Assembly (NCBI GenBank): GCA_013154135.1
Contig: JAADDB010000251.1
Span: forward strand, 1 to 16,640
DNA from: Chloroflexota bacterium
GTDB taxonomy: Bacteria > Chloroflexota > Anaerolineae > JAADDB01
Length of the DNA stretch: 16,640 nt
Direction: 5' to 3'
This document shows, one piece after another, positions 1-5,959 of the stretch; position 1 is the stretch's first letter; each line of letters opens with the position of its first letter. A program made the position numbers and the translations under genes. The notes under the pieces are model-generated. The model was not told where the DNA came from and did not search any database. It saw only the letters and a list, made by a program, of their open reading frames with translations.

Positions 1-19
1 TGGGGAGTAAGGGGTATCC

Positions 20-56
20 CCGTGGGTGGCGGAGGGACTTCGCCCGCCACCCACGG
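20..56. repeat. Perfect 13-bp inverted repeat downstream of the metal ATPase gene
   Basis: CCGTGGGTGGCGG (20-32) is the exact reverse complement of CCGCCACCCACGG (44-56), with an 11-base loop. It lies about 95 bases beyond the stop of the minus-strand ATPase gene. No T-run follows on either strand, so it is not a textbook intrinsic terminator. It could still stabilise the 3' end of the transcript. The right arm contains CTTCGCCCGCCAC, which recurs at 5881-5893, so it may belong to a dispersed palindrome family. Confidence 0.6.
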
Positions 57-151
57 ACAGCGCACCTCTTTTCCAACAAGCAGATCCCTTCAGACCGATC
101 TCAACGTCCAGCCGTCCCCCATTCGTTCCTCATGACTCGCTCATCACTCCC

Positions 152-2578
152 TCACGCGGCCACCGGGACGGGAGACGCCTGGGTAGGTTCTTCCTCCTTG
201 GGAGAGAGCCCCAAAAGGCGCAAGCCGTTCAGCACCACGATGAGCGTACTGCCCTCGTGGCCCACCACGCCCAAGGGCAACGGGATCCCCACGGTCAAGG
301 TGGAAATCACCAACACCACCATCACTCCCACGCTAAAGGCCAGGTTCTGGTACACAATGCGCCGGGCTCGGCGGCTGAGGTCCAGTGCGAAGGGCAGCTT
401 CAACAGGTCATCCGCCATCAACACCACATCCGCGGTCTCCAACGCCACATCCGTCCCGGCCGCGCCCATGGCAATGCCCACCGTGGCCAGGGCCATCGCG
501 GGGGCATCGTTGATCCCATCGCCCACCATTGCGGTCGGCGCCTCCTGGTCCAACTGCCGGATGATGTTCACCTTGTCCTCGGGCAACAACTCCGCGTACA
601 CCTCATCCACGCCCACCTGACGGGCAATGGCCTCGGCCACACCCCGATGATCCCCGGTGAGCATCACAATCCGCTTCACCCCCAGAGCCCGCAATTCCCG
701 AATCGCCTGGGCCGCTTGCGGGCGCACCACATCCGCGATGGCCAGGAGGCCCACCACCTGCTTGTTGCTCACCCAGACCACGGTCATCCCCTCGTTGCGG
801 AGTTGGCGGGCCAGCGCCTCCAGCTCCGGGGGGATCTCCCGCCCCAACTCCTTCATCAACCGGTCGTTCCCAATGTAAATGCGCTCGCCGTTCAACTCCG
901 CGCGGACGCCTTTGCCCACCAGGGCCCGGAACATGTCAGGTTCATCCAGGGAAATACCCCTCTCCTGGGCGTACTTGACAATGGCCTTGGCCAACGGGTG
1001 CTCCGAACGGCGCTCCACCGAGCCCGCGATGTAGAGCACATCCTCCTCCCGGAACCCGGGCGCGGGCACCACCCGGACGACCTGGGGCTTGCCGTAGGTC
1101 AGCGTCCCCGTCTTGTCAAAGGCGACAATCTGGATGCGGGCCATGTTCTCCAGGTGCATCCCGCCCTTGAAGAGTACCCCGTTCCGCGCGCCGGCCGCAA
1201 TGGCCGAGAGGATGGACGCGGGCGTGGATATGACCAGCGCACAAGGCGACGCGACCACCAGCAGCGTCATTGCCCGGTAGAACACCTCGTGGAAGGGCCA
1301 CTTCAACACCCACGTGCCCACGCCGATGTACGCCAGCACCCCCAGGACCACCGCGGTCGCATAGGGCTGACTGTACTTGTCGATGAGCCGCTGCATGGGC
1401 GCTCGCTCACTCTGCGCCTCCTCCACCAGTTGGATGATCTTGGCCAAGGTGGAATCGGACGCCCGCTTGGTCACCCGAATCACCAAACTTCCTTCGGTGT
1501 TGATGGTCCCGGCAAACACCTTATCCCCCGGGCGTTTGGTCACGGGGATGGATTCCCCGGTAATGGGCGACTGGTCCACCGCGGAGATCCCCTCCACCAC
1601 CACCCCGTCCACGGGGATGGCCTCTCCCGGCCGGACAATAACCTCCTCGCCAACCTCCAACTCCTCCACGGGCACCCGCACCTCCTGCCCATTGCGACGG
1701 ACCGTGGCCTCCTTAGGCCGCAGCTCCATCAACTTCTCGATCGCGTGGCGGGTGCGGTCCATGGCAAAGGTCTCCAGCGCGCCGCTCAGGGAGAAGAGGA
1801 AGAGGAGCGTGGCCCCTTCGGCCCAGTGGCCGATGTACGCGGCCCCCAGAGCGGAGACGATCATGAGGAAATCGATGTCCAGCACCCCTTGCCGGAGCAT
1901 GGGAATCGCGGAACGAGCTCCCTCATACCCCCCTGCGATGATGGAGATCGCGTAGGCGCCGATGGCCGCCCAACGGGGCAGAGACGTGAAGTGCTCGATG
2001 ACCAACCCCGTCACCAGGAAAAGGAGGGCGATGGTGGCCAGGACCAACTCATGGTTCTGGCGCCACAGCTGGAAAAGGGACGTGGTGCGCCGCTGGAACG
2101 TGGACACCCGTTCCAGCACGCGGAACCCCAACTTCCGCACCGTTTGCTCCACCGAAGAAGGTGTCAACGGCGCATCGGGCTCATATTCCACGGTGACCGT
2201 GCCGCCGGGCACGTTAGCTTCCACCGAGACGACGCCCGGCAATTGGGACAACCGGGACTCCAGGATCTCCGTGCATTCCCGGCAGCGAGCCGGGTCCAAA
2301 TGGATGACGCAATACCTGTGACGGCGTTGGAGTTCCAGCCCCAGATCCTTGGCAATTCCCTCCAAAGTATGGAAGGGCAACTTGTGGGGATTGTACTTGA
2401 GCACCAGGCGCTGATGTTCCGGTTCCCAACGCACCTCCTCCACGCCGGGGTGGGATTTCAGCGTGTTCATGAAAATCTCCAGGCAACGCCGCGTTTCCGG
2501 ATCCTCATCCTGGAAGGGGATAGGGATGTACTCTTCGTGAACATCCGTGTGAGTGGCTACCTGCAACGGAGCGCTCAT
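152..2578 (-). CDS. P1B-4-type heavy-metal-exporting ATPase (PfeT/ZosA/CoaT-like)
   Basis: An 808-residue P-type ATPase that pumps divalent transition metal out of the cytoplasm. The N-terminus has two HMA-like domains. The first (about 25-85) lacks the metal-binding cysteines; the second (about 88-155) has CREC at 99-102. Membrane helices begin near 175. Later motifs are TGES (340-343, actuator), SPC (444-446, in the ion-path helix), DKTGT (488-492, phosphorylated Asp488), HP (527-528) and GDGIND (686-691). The C-terminal HEGST (774-778) together with SPC, instead of CPC, is the P1B-4 signature. That group exports Fe(II), Co(II) or Zn(II), and most members lack N-terminal HMA domains. AGGAGG lies 12 bases before the ATG. 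The gene sits 119 bases downstream of a Fur/PerR-family gene on the same strand, which points to metal-responsive co-regulation. The class is certain; iron as substrate is inference. Confidence 0.95.
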   Translation of the reverse strand: MSAPLQVATHTDVHEEYIPIPFQDEDPETRRCLEIFMNTLKSHPGVEEVRWEPEHQRLVLKYNPHKLPFHTLEGIAKDLGLELQRRHRYCVIHLDPARCRECTEILESRLSQLPGVVSVEANVPGGTVTVEYEPDAPLTPSSVEQTVRKLGFRVLERVSTFQRRTTSLFQLWRQNHELVLATIALLFLVTGLVIEHFTSLPRWAAIGAYAISIIAGGYEGARSAIPMLRQGVLDIDFLMIVSALGAAYIGHWAEGATLLFLFSLSGALETFAMDRTRHAIEKLMELRPKEATVRRNGQEVRVPVEELEVGEEVIVRPGEAIPVDGVVVEGISAVDQSPITGESIPVTKRPGDKVFAGTINTEGSLVIRVTKRASDSTLAKIIQLVEEAQSERAPMQRLIDKYSQPYATAVVLGVLAYIGVGTWVLKWPFHEVFYRAMTLLVVASPCALVISTPASILSAIAAGARNGVLFKGGMHLENMARIQIVAFDKTGTLTYGKPQVVRVVPAPGFREEDVLYIAGSVERRSEHPLAKAIVKYAQERGISLDEPDMFRALVGKGVRAELNGERIYIGNDRLMKELGREIPPELEALARQLRNEGMTVVWVSNKQVVGLLAIADVVRPQAAQAIRELRALGVKRIVMLTGDHRGVAEAIARQVGVDEVYAELLPEDKVNIIRQLDQEAPTAMVGDGINDAPAMALATVGIAMGAAGTDVALETADVVLMADDLLKLPFALDLSRRARRIVYQNLAFSVGVMVVLVISTLTVGIPLPLGVVGHEGSTLIVVLNGLRLLGLSPKEEEPTQASPVPVAA

Positions 2579-2641
2579 TGTCTGTGACTTCCTCCTTTTT
2601 CGTCGTTCTGCTCAACAGCCGAGATGTTCGTGCGAAACCGT

Positions 2642-2672
2642 AGTCCTCCTTTGCGTGCCAGGCCGGAGGACT
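2642..2672 (-). other. 8-bp hairpin between the repressor and ATPase genes
   Basis: AGTCCTCC (2642-2649) pairs exactly with GGAGGACT (2665-2672) across a 15-base loop. It lies in the 119-base gap between the repressor stop and the ATPase start. No U-run follows on the minus strand, so an RNA-processing or partial attenuation hairpin is as likely as a terminator. I see no separate promoter for the ATPase in this gap. Confidence 0.4.
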
Positions 2673-2697
2673 TTCCTCACCTCGCCCATAAGACACC

Positions 2698-3177
2698 TCA
2701 ATGGAGCGATGCGTCCTCGTCCTTCAGCCGGCACTCCCGACACAGACCATACACATCCACGCGCGTGTAAAGAACGCGGAACCCCCGATCCTGTATGGCC
2801 AGCATCACCCGAGAGGAGGGAATTTCCTCCTCTTCCTCCAGGTGCACATCCTCCACCCGGCCACAGGAGATGCATATCAGGTTGATATGAGGGGCCAGGT
2901 CGGTCTCATAGCGTACGGCCCCGTCCTCCCGGCGCAGCTCAATGATGAGCCCCAGACGGACCAGGAGGTTCAACGTGTTGTACACCGTCGCCCGGGCCAC
3001 GTGGGGGAATTCCCGGCGCACGGCTTCGTACACCTCCGCCGCGGTCGGGTGGGTGCGGGCCTGGGCCAGGTATTTCAGAATGGCCTCGCGCTGGGGCGTC
3101 ATGCGGACGCCATGGGCCATGAGCGTGTGAATCCACTTTTTGAGCCTATCGTTATTGAGCCTATCGTTATCTGGCAT
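2698..3177 (-). CDS. Fur/PerR-family metal-dependent transcriptional repressor
   Basis: A 159-residue Fur-superfamily repressor with an N-terminal winged helix (RMTPQREAIL at 25-34, recognition segment ARATVYNTLN at 61-70) and a C-terminal dimerisation domain. Two CxxC pairs (102/105 and 146/149) form the structural zinc site seen in PerR and many Fur proteins. His43, Glu91, His97, Asn99 and Asp110 align with Bacillus PerR His37, Asp85, His91, His93 and Asp104. Two regulatory ligands therefore differ (Asp to Glu, His to Asn), so peroxide sensing cannot be assumed. The start is supported by GGAG nine bases upstream. Residues 3-12 come from a 15-base tandem duplication. The gene precedes a P1B-4 ATPase, which suggests control of metal efflux. 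I call it PerR-like rather than Fur or Zur with moderate confidence. Confidence 0.93.
   Translation of the reverse strand: MPDNDRLNNDRLKKWIHTLMAHGVRMTPQREAILKYLAQARTHPTAAEVYEAVRREFPHVARATVYNTLNLLVRLGLIIELRREDGAVRYETDLAPHINLICISCGRVEDVHLEEEEEIPSSRVMLAIQDRGFRVLYTRVDVYGLCRECRLKDEDASLH
3141..3170. repeat. Exact 15-bp tandem duplication in the repressor gene
   Basis: TGAGCCTATCGTTAT occurs twice back to back (3141-3155 and 3156-3170). On the minus strand it adds five codons to the repressor N-terminus (NDRL followed by NNDRL). The frame is kept, which fits slippage duplication tolerated in a flexible end. Confidence 0.9.
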
Positions 3178-3180
3178 ACC

Positions 3181-3264
3181 TTAGAACTCCGTTTGTTGGT
3201 TGGGTGTGTTTGAATAACGAGGAAGGGGGGCTGCCGCCGCACACGCAAAACGCTTTCTTGGCAT
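3181..3264 (-). CDS. Possible 27-residue leader peptide upstream of the repressor gene
   Basis: An ATG at 3264, preceded by a G-rich stretch, opens a 27-codon frame that ends in TAA at 3181. The repressor ATG follows only three bases after that stop, and the repressor's GGAG lies within the end of this frame. The peptide begins MPRKRFACAAAAPLPRYS and has no recognisable domain. The geometry would allow translational coupling, but the frame is short and may be chance. Confidence 0.25.
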   Translation of the reverse strand: MPRKRFACAAAAPLPRYSNTPNQQTEF

Positions 3265-3320
3265 GAAGACCCCCCGCTCCCCGCGGAACACCTGCTGAAT
3301 TTCGCACATAAGCTGTACTG

Positions 3321-3344
3321 ATTCCAAGTTTGGAATGATTCTAA
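3321..3344. promoter_or_regulatory. Candidate Fur/PerR-type operator (overlapping palindromes)
   Basis: TTGGAATGATTCTAA (3330-3344) is a 7-1-7 inverted repeat with one mismatched pair. It matches the Bacillus PerR box TTATAATNATTATAA at 11 of 14 defined positions. It overlaps a second, perfect palindrome, ATTCCAA-GT-TTGGAAT (3321-3336). The site lies about 145 bases upstream of the Fur-family start codon and about 57 bases upstream of the possible leader peptide. No plus-strand gene begins nearby, so it most likely controls the repressor-ATPase unit by autoregulation. I could not place a convincing -35/-10 pair. Confidence 0.5.
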
Positions 3345-3430
3345 CATCACCCTCCCTCCCTGTCAAATGGAGCAGAGGGGTTGGAACACGGGGCAATTGG
3401 GGCATTAAGGGAATGGTCGTGTGCGTGACG

Positions 3431-3451
3431 GGTGGGCTTCGTTTGCCCACC
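3431..3451 (-). other. Hairpin 3' of the HEAT-repeat gene
   Basis: GGTGGGC (3431-3437) and GCCCACC (3445-3451) form a perfect 7-bp stem around a 7-base loop, 34 bases beyond the HEAT-gene stop. There is no U-run on the minus strand, so it is at best a weak terminator or an RNA-stabilising hairpin. Confidence 0.4.
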
Positions 3452-3485
3452 ACACAAAAGGCTTTAGGGGAAAGCCACGTGCTCC

Positions 3486-5012
3486 TCACCCCTCGTCCCA
3501 ATGGTCACGGGCTTGACGCAGTTGGGCAAAGAGCACATCCAGGCCTCGCAGGACCAGGGCCTGGGCAAAGGGGCTGTCAAGAACAGGAGGACGCTCGAGG
3601 GAGGCTGCTCCGCTCACCGCGTACGCGGCCATCTCCGACTCCCCGGCCACCTGAAACCACTCGGCCAGGAGGTGGAGGGCCTGGGCCAGGCTGCTCCACA
3701 GGCCTTCGGGAAAATCCTCTTCCGTCAGCTGCGTGTAGGCCAGGAGCAGGGTGGAATACTCCAGCCCCTGTCGAATCCAGCGCTGTTCCCGCTCCACATC
3801 CCGACGGGGTTCCACGTACCAGGAGTGCAAAGCCGGATGCTGGAAGAAGCGCAACGCTTCCTCCAGGGTCACAGGACGCGCTTCGGGCAGGGAAAGGGGC
3901 TCCGGAGGGCCGAGGGATTCCGTCTCCTGCCAGAAGGCCGGTCCCCAATGGCGGTAGGAAAGGGGCAGCTGGTAGGCGCTGCGGTAATTCTGTTCCACCA
4001 GGCGTTGGAGCCACTCGCGGGCTCGGGGCAGGGGGACTTCGAGAAACCAGGCCACATTTTGATTCGCCCCCGCGTCCTCATCCATCACCACCGGCAGGAG
4101 TTGCCCCACAGGTTGGGGCGGGATGAAATCGGGGGGGATTTCGTCCAGGTGGAAGGAGAACTGGACGCCCAAGGCGGCGTTCGTCAAGAGCCCCACCAGG
4201 GAACGCTGTCCTGCCTCCTCCCGGATAAGCCAGAAGGCCTGGCTGCCGTGCACATCGGGGGGTGTGACCAGGGCCCGCCAGCGGACGTCCGGTACGGGCG
4301 GCGGGGTGACGCCGCGCATGCGTAGCTTGACCGCGGCCCGACGTGCTTGTTCCCGCAGCTCCCCCAGAGCCGTATGCGCGAGCAGTTGGAGCAAAGGCAG
4401 GGCCCGGGGATCGCGTGTATCCTCCAGAAATTGGGCCACCGCCTGGGCCACCTCGAACCGCACATCCTGGACCAGCAGCGTGAGGAGGGGGAAAATCGCG
4501 TCCAGGGGAAAGGCCTGGGCCGACCGCAGGACCAAGAGGGCCACATCCACGGGCTCCTCCTGGAGTTGGGCCACATATTCCAGCAGAATATCCGGTACTT
4601 CCTGTTGGTAAGCGATGACCTCGCGCAGGGACTGTTCGATCACCGCGTCGGGGTTACGGAGCTGGGAGTAAATGCTCTCCTCCACCGGCTCGTTCAGGAA
4701 CCGCTCCAAGTACATGAGAGCGGTCATCCGCTCCTGGTCGCTCCGCGCGGGGTTGACCGCGATGTCCCGCAGCCGGGGAGCCACCATGTCCCGGGGAAGG
4801 AAGGAGAACACCAGGCCGATGGCGCCCCGGAGAAAGGGATCGGTCGTGTCCAGATGGCGGAGGAGGAAGGGAAGCAGGGCTTCGCCGTGCTGGGCCAGCT
4901 CCTGTGCCCGGCGGATGCGTTCCCGCTCATCGCGCAGCTGAGCCAGCTCCTTCAACTCCTTTTGCCACTGATGTCTTTGCTGGAACGTGTGGATGATCTT
5001 GCCTTTGGTCAT
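3486..5012 (-). CDS. HEAT-repeat protein of unknown function
   Basis: A 508-residue soluble protein when read from the ATG at 5012. In-frame translation could also begin at a TTG at 5057, giving 523 residues and a 26-base overlap with the methyltransferase. The ATG is preferred because its residues, MTKGKIIHTFQQ, look like a natural N-terminus; neither start has a strong ribosome-binding site. Residues about 15-235 are amphipathic helical pairs of HEAT/ARM type (for example PFLLRHLDTTDPFLRGAIGLVFSFL), with a coiled-coil-like charged segment at 16-40. The C-terminal half, rich in Pro, Trp and aromatic residues, is not recognised. There is no signal peptide or membrane segment. HEAT arrays usually bind other proteins. 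The gene follows the methyltransferase with only 19 bases between them, so they are probably co-transcribed. Confidence 0.82.
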   Translation of the reverse strand: MTKGKIIHTFQQRHQWQKELKELAQLRDERERIRRAQELAQHGEALLPFLLRHLDTTDPFLRGAIGLVFSFLPRDMVAPRLRDIAVNPARSDQERMTALMYLERFLNEPVEESIYSQLRNPDAVIEQSLREVIAYQQEVPDILLEYVAQLQEEPVDVALLVLRSAQAFPLDAIFPLLTLLVQDVRFEVAQAVAQFLEDTRDPRALPLLQLLAHTALGELREQARRAAVKLRMRGVTPPPVPDVRWRALVTPPDVHGSQAFWLIREEAGQRSLVGLLTNAALGVQFSFHLDEIPPDFIPPQPVGQLLPVVMDEDAGANQNVAWFLEVPLPRAREWLQRLVEQNYRSAYQLPLSYRHWGPAFWQETESLGPPEPLSLPEARPVTLEEALRFFQHPALHSWYVEPRRDVEREQRWIRQGLEYSTLLLAYTQLTEEDFPEGLWSSLAQALHLLAEWFQVAGESEMAAYAVSGAASLERPPVLDSPFAQALVLRGLDVLFAQLRQARDHWDEG

Positions 5013-5031
5013 GAGCCCAATCCAGGTTACC

Positions 5032-5637
5032 TCACGCGGGGGATGGAAGCCGGGCAATGGTCCACATGAGAAACCCCTTCTCCCGGCCCGGTCGTTTGCG
5101 GAAGGTGATGTGGGTAAACCCGGCCTTGCGGAGCATGGCTTCCAACTCCTCGGCCGTGTACGCGTGGGTCAGGGGGCTGATGAAGAGGTGTTCGACCCAC
5201 TCGAAGGGGCGGGCGATGGGGTGATGGCCGTCCACATCGGCCAGGACCAACGTCCCGCCCGGCCGGAGCACGCGGGCTGCTTCTTCCAGGACCCGTTGTG
5301 GCTCTGGGAGACAGTGGAAGGTCATAACCGCGAGCACCAGGTCCATGCACTGATGCGCGAAGGGCATGTACGGTGCGCTGGCCTGGACCACCATGGGGGG
5401 ACGAGGGCCTGTTTTTAGCTCCTCCCATCGGATGCACCCAACTCGGACGTCCATGGACACCACGTGGGCGTCGGGAAGGGCGCGGGAGAGGAAGGCCGCG
5501 CCGTACCCCTGGCCCGTGCCGATGTCCAGGACCCAGGGTTCCGGGGGTAACGTGATCTGGCTGAGCGCGAACTCGTACGCCCGGGTCGAACGGGCCATGG
5601 GCGTGCGAGCGAACAACCGTTGGAACAGGGATGGCAT
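5032..5637 (-). CDS. Class I SAM-dependent methyltransferase
   Basis: A 201-residue Rossmann-fold methyltransferase of the Methyltransf_11/UbiE type. Motif I is VLDIGTGQGYGA (36-47), with the acidic residue at the end of strand 2 at Asp63 (VVSMDV). Motif II is around MDLVLAVMTFHCL (98-110), and motif III is RVLRPGGTLVLADVD (122-136). The C-terminal TAEELEAMLRKAGF (161-174) is the usual substrate-side helix. The substrate is not identifiable; small molecules are usual for this subfamily. The start at 5637 has a purine-rich GGGGG site. The same frame runs open further upstream, but that part is arginine- and proline-rich and has no domain. The gene precedes the HEAT-repeat gene in one unit. Confidence 0.9.
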   Translation of the reverse strand: MPSLFQRLFARTPMARSTRAYEFALSQITLPPEPWVLDIGTGQGYGAAFLSRALPDAHVVSMDVRVGCIRWEELKTGPRPPMVVQASAPYMPFAHQCMDLVLAVMTFHCLPEPQRVLEEAARVLRPGGTLVLADVDGHHPIARPFEWVEHLFISPLTHAYTAEELEAMLRKAGFTHITFRKRPGREKGFLMWTIARLPSPA

Positions 5638-5805
5638 CCTTTTCCCCCTTGCGAATGGGCATTCCGGCCCACGTCCAATTTGCGGCCCGGCTGAAAAACT
5701 CCGTACCATCTCGGCGGCGGAATCGTGGTCGGGTGGCTTTTCGCCCGCCAACCACACGAAACTGTCAAACCCCTGCATCGCCAATCGTTGTGCGGGCGTG
5801 GAGCA

Positions 5806-5811
5806 AGTATA
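5806..5811 (-). promoter_or_regulatory. Candidate extended -10 promoter for the methyltransferase-HEAT unit
   Basis: On the minus strand the sequence reads TGGTATACT: a TATACT hexamer (5 of 6 to TATAAT) preceded by the TGn extension. The -35 region is poor, as is common with extended -10 promoters. Transcription would start near 5799, giving a leader of about 160 bases. Confidence 0.4.
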
Positions 5812-5830
5812 CCATCCCGCGGGGTTCGCT

Positions 5831-5902
5831 ACGAAAACGGAGGGGGAGCAGGAAGGCATCGGGCGTGGGCAGGAGACGGCCTTCGCCCGCCACGGTTTTC
5901 GT
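5831..5902 (-). other. Long-range hairpin between yifB and the methyltransferase gene
   Basis: ACGAAAAC (5831-5838) pairs with GTTTTCGT (5895-5902). Inside it, GGGCG (5861-5865) pairs with CGCCC (5884-5888). It lies 58 bases downstream of the yifB-type stop and could form the 3' end of that transcript. No U-run follows. Confidence 0.35.
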
Positions 5903-5959
5903 GCACGGGCCGGATCCGCCCGCGGCCGAGGGATTGCCGAGTTTGGGCGGTCAATCCGA

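Larger units (their letters stand above)
5638..5959. other. 322-base intergenic region upstream of the methyltransferase gene
   Basis: This lies between the yifB-type gene stop and the methyltransferase start, both on the minus strand. It holds a likely extended -10 promoter (5806-5811), a long-range hairpin (5831-5902) and the palindrome-derived phrase TTCGCCCGCCA at 5740-5750. I see no credible gene in it on either strand. Confidence 0.6.

Noticed and set aside
26..2587. An 853-codon open frame on the plus strand antisense to the metal ATPase
   Set aside because: It mirrors a gene with complete P-type ATPase motifs. Its product is His-, Arg- and Pro-rich with no domain, as expected from GC-rich codon bias on the opposite strand.
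3431..3451. Intrinsic (Rho-independent) terminator for the HEAT gene
   Set aside because: The stem is good, but no U-run follows on the minus strand, so I list it only as a hairpin.
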